The position numbers and the translations under genes are program-made. Positions 1 through 6,632 of a stretch of 50,698 nucleotides of DNA are shown here, piece by piece. The stretch is from Acidobacteriaceae bacterium (GTDB lineage Bacteria > Acidobacteriota > Terriglobia > Terriglobales > Acidobacteriaceae): NCBI GenBank assembly GCA_003138515.1, contig PLGG01000088.1, forward strand, positions 1-50,698. Direction: 5' to 3'. The notes beneath the pieces were generated by a model, which saw only the letters and a program-made list of their open reading frames with translations, had not been told where the DNA came from and made no database searches. Numbering within the stretch: the stretch's first letter is position 1; each line of letters begins with the position of its first letter.

Positions 1-22
1 TCGAATCCCTCCGCCCCTGCCA
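1..22 (+). tRNA. tRNA-Trp, 3' end only (cut by window edge)
   Basis: The first bases read as the second half of a T-arm (TCGAAT followed by CCCTC), an acceptor 3' strand CGCCCCT, discriminator G and an encoded CCA. This acceptor strand fits the AGGGGCG-type bacterial tRNA-Trp, and tRNA-Trp directly before secE-nusG-rplK is a common bacterial order. The anticodon lies outside the window, so the isotype is inferred from context. Confidence 0.6.
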
Positions 23-40
23 GTTTCAGAAAGACAGCTA

Positions 41-140
41 TTAGCTGTTAGCTCTTAGCTTCGGCGCGGTGGATCGATCTGATGCGACGAGCGCAAGTTG
101 GATGAAGCTGGAAGCTGAGGGCTGAAAGCTGAAGGCTGTT
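41..140. repeat. Degenerate AGCT-rich spacer repeat before secE
   Basis: The tRNA-secE spacer is built from variants of a short word (AGCTATT, AGCTGTT, AGCTCTT, then AGCTGGA, AGCTGAG, AGCTGAA). A related tract lies between nusG and rplK. It is non-coding. AGCT is self-complementary, so the transcript could form many alternative small hairpins. Confidence 0.5.
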
Positions 141-187
141 TTTGAGGAATGCGCCCGGAAAGTGTGGGCTGCGAAGGATGTGAAAAC

Positions 188-487
188 GTGGCGACAAAGA
201 CGGCGATGGAAAAAGGTGACGAGCGGTCGGCGAAACGGCAGCAGCCGGGAGCGCTGGCCGAGTTTGGAGGCGGCGCGTTGAACAAGTGGACCGAATTTAC
301 CAGCTTTCTGCGCGATGTGCGCGCGGAGATGCGCAAAGTGGTGACGCCCTCGCCGAAGGAAGTGAGGGTGACGACGGGCGTAGTGATTGTCGCGGTCTTC
401 CTGTTTGGGCTGTTCTTCTTCATCGTCGACTTCATTTTCAGAGTGAGCGTGTACGGGTTGCTTGGCCGGCTGGGCGGATTGCAGTAG
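188..487 (+). CDS. secE: SecE, preprotein translocase subunit
   Basis: SecE is the small clamp subunit of the SecYEG channel in the inner membrane. The product of about 99 residues has a charged N-terminus, a short amphipathic stretch (NKWTEFTSFLRDVRAEMRKV) with the conserved R-x-E-x-x-K-V pattern that lies on the membrane surface, and one transmembrane helix rich in V, F and I. I chose the GTG at 188 because an AAGGA sits about 9 bases upstream. An ATG at 149 in frame would add 13 cysteine-containing residues not expected in this family. nusG follows 27 bases later, the standard order. Identification is firm; the start is less so. Confidence 0.9.
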   Translation: MATKTAMEKGDERSAKRQQPGALAEFGGGALNKWTEFTSFLRDVRAEMRKVVTPSPKEVRVTTGVVIVAVFLFGLFFFIVDFIFRVSVYGLLGRLGGLQ

Positions 488-514
488 CCGGCGCGGTACA
501 GAATCGAGAGTGGA

Positions 515-1279
515 ATGACAGAAGACTTGCAACAATCCGCTGAACCAGGGCCCGCAGAGACACACGCCGCAGAGCCGCAGGCGGAAGCAACGGCAGCGGT
601 CGAGACGCCGGAGGCGGAAGTGACGCAGGCGCCGGATGCAGAAGCCGGCGTGGCGGAGCCTGAGACTGCAGCAGCGGCAGGGCAAGAAACGGAAGCGGCG
701 GCAGAGCCGGCAGTAGCCGCGGCGGAGCCGCAGCCGGTGCGCAACGAGAATTTCCGGTGGTACATTCTGCACGCCTATTCGGGCTTCGAGCGCAAGGTGC
801 GGGAATCGATTGAGAGCCGCGTGCAGGCATTTGGATTGAGGGAGCGCGTAGGACGCGTGATGATTCCCACCGAGCCGGTAACGGAGATCGTGAACGGCAA
901 GAAGCGCACCGTGGAACGCGTGTTTTTGCCCGGCTACGTGCTGGTGGAGATGGAGCTGGACAATGAGCTGTGGCACGTTCTGAAGGACACGCCCAAAGTG
1001 ACGGGGTTCCTGGGCACCGGCGACAAGCCCGTGGCGCTAAGCGAGGAAGAGGTGAGCTCCATACTCTTCCGCAGCGAGACGGCCAAAGACAAGCCACGGA
1101 TGAAGATCAAGTTTGAGAAGAGCGAACAGGTGCGCATCACCGATGGGCCGTTCGCCAACTTCAACGGCGTAGTGGACGAAGTCAACGAGGATCGCGAGAC
1201 GCTGAAGGTGATGGTGACGATCTTCGGGCGGTCAACGCCGGTCGAACTCGAGTTCGGCAAAGTGGAAAAGATTGAGTAG
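515..1279 (+). CDS. nusG: NusG transcription elongation/termination factor
   Basis: NusG binds RNA polymerase, aids processive elongation and links to Rho or the ribosome. The core starts near residue 78 with RWYILHAYSGFERKV, the NGN-domain signature, followed by FLPGYVLVEM. The C-terminal KOW domain is recognised by VRITDGPFANFNGVVDEV. The total is 254 residues against about 180 for most NusG proteins. The excess is an N-terminal extension of about 75 residues, almost only A, E, P, T and V, with no predicted fold. It lies in the secE-nusG-rplK cluster, 27 bases after secE. Function is certain from motifs; the role of the acidic extension is unknown. Confidence 0.97.
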   Translation: MTEDLQQSAEPGPAETHAAEPQAEATAAVETPEAEVTQAPDAEAGVAEPETAAAAGQETEAAAEPAVAAAEPQPVRNENFRWYILHAYSGFERKVRESIESRVQAFGLRERVGRVMIPTEPVTEIVNGKKRTVERVFLPGYVLVEMELDNELWHVLKDTPKVTGFLGTGDKPVALSEEEVSSILFRSETAKDKPRMKIKFEKSEQVRITDGPFANFNGVVDEVNEDRETLKVMVTIFGRSTPVELEFGKVEKIE

Positions 1280-1283
1280 TCGA

Positions 1284-1436
1284 GTCTCTCAGCCAGTAGC
1301 TTTCAGCTTCTAGCCGGTTTGGCTCTTCTAGCTGCCGCCGGTTGCAAGCAAACGCTGAGAATTCGGCACCAAAATTTGTATGAGGAAACAACCGGCTGGT
1401 AGCTCAAAGCTAGAAGCTAAGAGCTGGTTCAAAAAG
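1284..1436 (+). repeat. AGCT-rich inverted-repeat leader before rplK
   Basis: The nusG-rplK spacer repeats the AGCTTTCAGCTTCTAGC style of the pre-secE spacer. It holds an inverted pair, AGCCGGTT near 1312-1319 against AACCGGCT near 1390-1397, each next to AGCT-type words, so the leader can fold into a long imperfect hairpin. No ribosomal-protein binding motif was recognised. The rplK ribosome-binding site (AAGGA) follows directly. Confidence 0.4.
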
Positions 1437-1443
1437 GAACAAC

Positions 1444-1881
1444 ATGGCACCTCCGAAGAAGATTAACGGCTACGTGAAGCTGCAGATCGAAGCCGGCAAA
1501 GCGACGCCCGCTCCGCCGGTCGGCCCTGCACTGGGCCAGGCGCAGGTCAATATCATGGAGTTCTGCAAGCAGTTCAACGCCAAGACGCAGAACAAGGAGA
1601 TGGCCGGGCTGATCATTCCGGTCGTCATCACGGTTTACGGCGACCGCACCTTCAGCTTTATCACCAAGACGCCGCCGGCAGCGGTGCTGCTGAAGAAAGC
1701 GGCGGGGATCGAGAAGGGATCGGGCACGCCCAACAAGGAAAAGAAGGGCAAGGTGACCGAGAAGCAGGTGCGCGAAATCGCCACGCAGAAGATGCCGGAT
1801 TTGAATGCGGCGTCCGTCGATGCAGCGGTCAAGAGCATCAAGGGAACAGCGCGATCGATGGGGATTGAAGTGGTGGGATAA
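1444..1881 (+). CDS. rplK: 50S ribosomal protein L11
   Basis: L11 binds the GTPase-associated region of 23S rRNA and is needed for stringent-response signalling on the ribosome. The 145-residue product has the family length and hallmark segments: [24 protein letters not shown] at the N-terminus, [29 protein letters not shown] in the linker, and the C-terminal RNA-binding domain ending [14 protein letters not shown]. It starts at ATG 1444 behind AAAAAGGAACAAC. It is the last gene of the cluster: a terminator follows 45 bases downstream, and rplA, which normally follows, is absent. Confidence 0.98.
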   Translation: MAPPKKINGYVKLQIEAGKATPAPPVGPALGQAQVNIMEFCKQFNAKTQNKEMAGLIIPVVITVYGDRTFSFITKTPPAAVLLKKAAGIEKGSGTPNKEKKGKVTEKQVREIATQKMPDLNAASVDAAVKSIKGTARSMGIEVVG

Positions 1882-1926
1882 TCCACGCCGTGGTTCGACT
1901 CAAATAGGATTTTGATCCCAAAGAAG

Positions 1927-1954
1927 CGGCCCTCCTATGCGGGAGGGCCGTTTT
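1927..1954 (+). terminator. Rho-independent terminator after rplK
   Basis: A perfect 9-bp stem, CGGCCCTCC (1927-1935) against GGAGGGCCG (1942-1950), has a 6-base loop and is followed by TTTT. It ends the secE-nusG-rplK transcript. It may also slow transcripts of the converging minus-strand gene, though its T-tract on that strand is weak. Confidence 0.85.
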
Positions 1955-1966
1955 GCGTTGGGTGAG

Positions 1967-3403
1967 CTATGGCGCGTTGGTGCAATGAATATCGAGTTCG
2001 GCGTCCATCCACTTCGCATTCTCCTGATGGCCGCGCGGCTCCATCCCCGCCAGGAAGCGGACGCTCTGCACCTGGGGCGTGCGGCGAACCTGGCCTTCAT
2101 TGGTAACGGTTGCCGTGCCATCGGCGCCGACGTTGACGGCTCCGGAATTGTTGGCTCCCACAGCGCCAGCCTGGAACTGGAAGTACGCGGGCCCCGGTCC
2201 GTCGGTTTTGAGGGTTCCGACGAGCTTCACCGCGACCGGACACGCGCCGGTGTAGTGCTGGGGCGTGACCTGGATTGCGACCGACGTGACGCGGGCATTG
2301 CCTGCGGGGGCCGGAGCGGGCGGAACGGCTTGCGGGGTTGATGGTGAATACGGGGGTCGCGCAGGCGCGGCGGCCGCAGTGCCCGTGCAGGTGATCGTGA
2401 AGCCCGAATTGTTGGAACCTTGCATCGACGCATCGTGATTTCCAGAGGCGTCCTCGCCGACGGCTTCAAGGATTGGGTATACGCCAATCTGATCCCCGAA
2501 GCCGGGATCGGGCTTATTGAACGTGACCACATGACTCACTGTTTTGGTGCCGGCCGCGGTGAAGGTGACGGTATCGCCGGGCTCCATCTTACCCGCGCCG
2601 AATTGGTAGAACACTTTTCCCGGCCCGTCGGTGGTGATGGTTCCGGTGAACTTGATGTGGGCCGGGCAGGGGCCGGTGTAATTGGAAACGGAATCTAGCT
2701 TGACGGCGGCAACATTGACGGTCGGTTTGGACGCGGGCGCTCCCGTGCTGAACTCGGCGTGAGCACCGGTTGCAGTAGCTTCACCACTCACTTCTTTGCA
2801 GCCCGTGGGAGGCGCAAAAGCAGACGCCGGTGGCCTGGCGAAGCTGAGTTGCTTTACTTCGAGCATCGTGGTGGCCGCGCCTCCGGGCGGGACAATGACT
2901 TCCTTAACCGGGAAGCCGCCGGGATCGGCGATCCAAGCCGTGACTTTCATCTGGTCCGCGGTCAATTCCATCACTTTGGCGGGGATGCCGTTCACGGTTT
3001 CCCTGCGCAACAGCTGGGCGTGGGCAAGGAAGTCCTTCATCGAATCGGCCGAGGCGGTAATGACGTCGAACTCGTCGGGAACGGCTGGCGAAGTGTAGGT
3101 CATCACCGAGCACGGAACGGACGGATCGCTGACGAGCTTGGTGTAGATCTTGTGCGCCTGTAAATCGTAGAGGATGTGGTTGTGGAATTCCTTGGCGCGA
3201 CCGGGGCCGACGGGCAGGATCTGGTCGATGGCTTCTTTAGGGCCGTCACGAGCGACCTTCACGACGGAGAGTCCCATAACTCCAGTTGCGGGGTCCTGAA
3301 TATAGGAATAGACCTGCGGGACGGACGTTTGCGGCCACAGACACGGGGTGAGAGCAGTGAAAACGATGAAGGGCGTTAGCAGGTGAGTTTTGGAGCGGCG
3401 CAT
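1967..3403 (-). CDS. Secreted protein, LolA-like N-terminal part plus two ~100-residue repeats
   Basis: I do not recognise a named family. The 478-residue product begins with a Sec-type signal peptide (MRRSKTHLLTPFIVFTALTP). Residues about 30-190 have the alternating pattern seen in LolA/LppX-type folds, with a VNGIPAKVMEL segment. Two related C-terminal repeats follow, each opening YTGPCP or YTGACP, then a TTDGPG or KTDGPG turn, and each ending in a cysteine. These look like small Ig-like domains with one disulfide each. A Pro/Ala-rich linker joins them. It lies 242 bases downstream of recJ on the same strand, probably with its own promoter. An exported, ligand-binding or adhesive role is only a guess. 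Confidence 0.75.
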   Translation of the reverse strand: MRRSKTHLLTPFIVFTALTPCLWPQTSVPQVYSYIQDPATGVMGLSVVKVARDGPKEAIDQILPVGPGRAKEFHNHILYDLQAHKIYTKLVSDPSVPCSVMTYTSPAVPDEFDVITASADSMKDFLAHAQLLRRETVNGIPAKVMELTADQMKVTAWIADPGGFPVKEVIVPPGGAATTMLEVKQLSFARPPASAFAPPTGCKEVSGEATATGAHAEFSTGAPASKPTVNVAAVKLDSVSNYTGPCPAHIKFTGTITTDGPGKVFYQFGAGKMEPGDTVTFTAAGTKTVSHVVTFNKPDPGFGDQIGVYPILEAVGEDASGNHDASMQGSNNSGFTITCTGTAAAAPARPPYSPSTPQAVPPAPAPAGNARVTSVAIQVTPQHYTGACPVAVKLVGTLKTDGPGPAYFQFQAGAVGANNSGAVNVGADGTATVTNEGQVRRTPQVQSVRFLAGMEPRGHQENAKWMDAELDIHCTNAP

Positions 3404-3645
3404 GATGGTTTTCTCCTCGTTCGGGGAGGTTGGAATTGCGAAATCCCGGCCGAGTTATCTTCAGCTGACAAACTCGTTACGCGCTCCGGAGATCGAGGGC
3501 GGCAATTGAGCCTTCTCTTGCGAAGGCGCGCACGAGCAAATTCCGTTGCTCAGAAACTTAGCCAGCGTGTGGGAACTGCAGCGATGGTAGCACTGCCAGG
3601 TTCAAGTGGTTTGGAAATTTTCCATGGAAACATCCAGCGGTCTGT

Positions 3646-5550
3646 CTACACCTCAGCCGGCTCCATACCCATGACTTCAATTTCGAGTCCGCCGAAGTCC
3701 GGGTGGTCGTTTTCGCGAATGCGATAGGCAATATCGATGCGGCTGCCCTGGGCGAGCTGAAGCTCGATGCCGCGCTCAGCCAGGTTCCAACCAACGGCGC
3801 GGATGGATGCGATGGGTGCGGCGGAAGCAGGCAGGCGTGCGGCAGACGCATTCGGTGACGCGGCGGGGGAAAGGGCGGACGATGGACGGGAGGGCGAAGT
3901 GCCGGTTTGGGTGAGCTCGAGGCGGAGGTGCTGAGCTTTCATGATGCGCGGCGGAGCGAGCAGGCGTGCGGAGCGGGCGATGAAGATGGGCTCTGGGTTG
4001 CCGTGGCCGAAGGGCTCGAGCTTGCGCAGCCATCCGGCAAGGACCGGCGTAATGCGGTCGAGCGGCAGTTCGGCGTGAATGCGGAGAAGGCGCTCCGGCT
4101 CACGGGCGGCGAGGTGCTCGTTGGCGTAGGTGCGCAGGCGGAGCTTGAGTTCAGGCAGCGATGCGGCGGGAAGAGCAAAGCCGACAGCGAAAGCGTGGCC
4201 ACCGAAGCGGGTGAAGAGATCGGCGCAGGATTCGATGGCGGCGAGGAGCGGAAAGCCGTCGACAGAGCGGCCGGAGCCGTGGGCGATGCCTTCTTCGAGG
4301 CTGACGACGATGGCGGGTTTGGCAGTGCGCTCGACGACGCGCGAAGCAAGAATACCGATGACGCCGCGGTGCCAACCGTCGCCGTCAATGACGAGGAGGC
4401 GGTCGGCGGCGATTTCGGCGTCGGACGAGAGGCGGGCTTCAATGACGGTGAGCGCGGCGGCCTCGACATCGCGGCGCTCGCGATTAAGGCGCTCGAGTTT
4501 GGTAGCGAGCTCAGTAGCGCGGTGGGAGTCGCGCGTGGTGAAAAGTTCGATGACGTCGGAGGCAACGTCCATGCGGCCAGCTGCGTTGATGCGCGGGGCG
4601 AGACGAAAGGCGACGTCGAAGCCGGTGATTTGCTTGCTTGCAGGATCGAGCGCGGCAGCGGCGAAGAGCGCCCGCAGACCGGCGCCAACGGGGCGGCGCA
4701 GCTCACACAGGCCGAGAGCGGCGATGGTGCGATTCTCGCCGTGGAGAGGCACGGCATCGGCGATGGTAGCAATCGCCGCCATCTTGAGGAAGCTGGGCAG
4801 GGTCTTTTCGCGGGTGCGAGCGGGATCACGGCGCTCCAGCAGCGCCTGCGCGAGCTTGAGCGCAATGGCCGCGCCGCAAAGCGATTTCTCGGGATACGTA
4901 CAGCCGGGTTGGTTGGGATTGAGAATCGCGAGCGCGGCGGGAAGTTTGTCGTGAGCGTCTGGAAGATGGTGATCCGTAATGATGAGGTCGAGACCGAGCC
5001 GGCGCGCGGTTTCAGCTTCGGCGAAGGCGCGCATGCCGGTGTCAACGGTGACCACAACGCGAACCCCATCGGCGTGGGCCGATTCGAGCACCCTCGATTG
5101 CATGCCGTAGCCGTCGCGCAGGCGGTGCGGCACGTGGAAACGGACTTCGCCGCCCAGTATTTCGATGGCGGTTTTGAGTAGGACTACAGCGACGGTGCCG
5201 TCAACGTCATAGTCGCCGTAGAGAAGAATGGGTTCCCGCGCGGCGATGGCGCGTTCGAGTCGCTCGACGGCAACGGACATCCCGAGCATGAGGAATGGAT
5301 CGTGCAGGTGCGCGGGTTCAGGGTTGAGGAAGGCAAAGGCCTCGGCGGCGGCGGTGATGCCCCGCGCGACGAGCAGCTCGGCGAGAACGAGAGGCAGGCG
5401 CGCCTCGCGGGCGAGAGAAGCGGATTGCTCGGGGTGCGGTTCGGCTATGAGCCAGCGCTGGGGCGGCAAGGTGCGAGTCGAAGCTGACTGATTCCGGGGT
5501 CCGGTGGCGCTGGCCGGGGCGTCGGCGGTGGCGCTGGCTGGATGGGGCAC
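3646..5550 (-). CDS. recJ: Single-stranded-DNA-specific exonuclease RecJ
   Basis: RecJ degrades single-stranded DNA 5'-3' in RecF-pathway recombination, mismatch repair and base-excision repair. The 634-residue product carries the DHH phosphoesterase motifs: YGDYDVDGT near residue 112, VVTVDTGMRA near 165 and IITDHHLPD near 192, all metal ligands. The DHHA1 part contains GRSVDGFPL and GGHAFAVGFAL, followed by an OB-like C-terminal region with a low-complexity Ser/Ala/Pro insertion near residues 560-590. It starts 6 bases after the stop of the upstream 161-codon gene, so the two are probably one operon. Confidence 0.95.
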   Translation of the reverse strand: MPHPASATADAPASATGPRNQSASTRTLPPQRWLIAEPHPEQSASLAREARLPLVLAELLVARGITAAAEAFAFLNPEPAHLHDPFLMLGMSVAVERLERAIAAREPILLYGDYDVDGTVAVVLLKTAIEILGGEVRFHVPHRLRDGYGMQSRVLESAHADGVRVVVTVDTGMRAFAEAETARRLGLDLIITDHHLPDAHDKLPAALAILNPNQPGCTYPEKSLCGAAIALKLAQALLERRDPARTREKTLPSFLKMAAIATIADAVPLHGENRTIAALGLCELRRPVGAGLRALFAAAALDPASKQITGFDVAFRLAPRINAAGRMDVASDVIELFTTRDSHRATELATKLERLNRERRDVEAAALTVIEARLSSDAEIAADRLLVIDGDGWHRGVIGILASRVVERTAKPAIVVSLEEGIAHGSGRSVDGFPLLAAIESCADLFTRFGGHAFAVGFALPAASLPELKLRLRTYANEHLAAREPERLLRIHAELPLDRITPVLAGWLRKLEPFGHGNPEPIFIARSARLLAPPRIMKAQHLRLELTQTGTSPSRPSSALSPAASPNASAARLPASAAPIASIRAVGWNLAERGIELQLAQGSRIDIAYRIRENDHPDFGGLEIEVMGMEPAEV

Positions 5551-5556
5551 TGAGGC

Positions 5557-6042
5557 TTACTCGTCCTCGTCGTCGTGGGAGTGAGCGTCGTCGATGACGA
5601 TATCGTGGAAGCTTTCGATGTTTTCGAGGAGCGACTGGTAACGCTCGTACCATTCGGTAGTGGTTTCGTGCAGGAAGACGATGCCCTCGTAAATGAAGCC
5701 GAGCTGAATGTAGCCCAACTTGCCGGCGTACTTGCGCAGCCACTTGGCCTCGACCATCTCCGCGGCTTCTTCATCGGGGAAGTTCATCTCGCCGGCTTCC
5801 TCGATGAGGGCATCGAGCTCTTCGCGGTCCAGCGTCATCTCGCTAAAGGTGACGAAGGGAGCGCCCACGTGCTTGGCCATCTCCACAAAGTCTTTCCACG
5901 CGTCGGGGTTGCCTCGGCCTTCCCAGAGGACGGAGGGAATGTCGTCGGTGACGTACCCTGGGAGGCGATGAAGGCCGTGACCCTCAATGAAGGCCACCAT
6001 GTCGTCTTTCAGCGAGAGAAGGTCGTCGGTACTCATTGTCAA
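5557..6042 (-). CDS. Small acidic conserved-looking protein upstream of recJ
   Basis: I do not recognise the family. The 161-residue product is soluble and acidic, with no signal peptide or membrane segment. Features include a helical start (LLSLKDDMVAFIEGHGLHRLP), a middle segment TFSEMTLDREELDALIEEAGEMNF and an acidic, His/Asp/Glu-rich tail. An alternative start lies two codons in (MSTDD). It sits 6 bases before recJ with matching strand, so it is probably co-transcribed and may act with RecJ or simply share its promoter. The divergent ferredoxin gene starts 175 bases away, leaving room for back-to-back promoters. Confidence 0.75.
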   Translation of the reverse strand: MTMSTDDLLSLKDDMVAFIEGHGLHRLPGYVTDDIPSVLWEGRGNPDAWKDFVEMAKHVGAPFVTFSEMTLDREELDALIEEAGEMNFPDEEAAEMVEAKWLRKYAGKLGYIQLGFIYEGIVFLHETTTEWYERYQSLLENIESFHDIVIDDAHSHDDEDE

Positions 6043-6217
6043 ATACCCATTCTCGCAGATAGGGGTCGGGCAGGGATCAGGAAAACTTTTTGGGTTGCAC
6101 GCAGGTGGGAGTGATCGGCGACATCGGCGCGGCGACGAGACGCTGGACGGGGACTGGGGACGGGCACGGGGACCAGGTTGTTACTCTGGAAAGGATTGAA
6201 TTGAGGAGGATTGCCGC

Positions 6218-6568
6218 TTGCCCGCATTTGAACGTCACGTCTTTGTCTGCCACAACGTCCGCCCCGCCGATGCACCGCGGCCTTCCTGCACGCGCGATGG
6301 AACAAGCGAATTGCACGCGCGGCTGCAGCAACTGTCGCGCGACGCCGGGCTGGGCGGCAGGGTGAGGATTAACAAATCCGGGTGCCTGGACCAGTGCGAA
6401 CACGGGCCGACTGTGGTGGTGTATCCAGAAGCCGTCTGGTACGGGAACGTGAGACCGGAGGATGCGGAGGAGATTGTGACGGAACACCTGGTGGGAGGAC
6501 GGCCGGTGGAGCGGCTGCGCATTGCCGAGGAGTGCATCAACTCAAAGACCTGCCCGCACCGGAGTTGA
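6218..6568 (+). CDS. Thioredoxin-like [2Fe-2S] ferredoxin
   Basis: The 116-residue product matches the thioredoxin-fold [2Fe-2S] ferredoxins. It opens with RHVFVCHN (first Cys ligand near residue 10), has a second Cys near residue 24, and then the GCLDQCEHGPTVVVYPE motif with two more Cys near 56 and 60. Such proteins carry a low-potential cluster used in electron transfer or as maturation helpers; the partner is not evident here. The start is TTG at 6218, supported by GAGGAGGA about 8 bases upstream. Two extra C-terminal cysteines (EECINSKTCPHRS) are unusual and may be redox-active. Confidence 0.88.
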   Translation: MPAFERHVFVCHNVRPADAPRPSCTRDGTSELHARLQQLSRDAGLGGRVRINKSGCLDQCEHGPTVVVYPEAVWYGNVRPEDAEEIVTEHLVGGRPVERLRIAEECINSKTCPHRS

Positions 6569-6632
6569 GCGAAACAGGGACCAAGGGGGCAAGGAAGCCG
6601 AGGGGCGCGGAAACAGAGGCGGGTTTCTTAGG

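Noticed and set aside
3907..5181. Long open frame (424 codons) antisense to recJ
   Set aside because: Composition mirrors the GC-rich codon usage of recJ on the other strand. It has no domain, start signal or ribosome-binding site.
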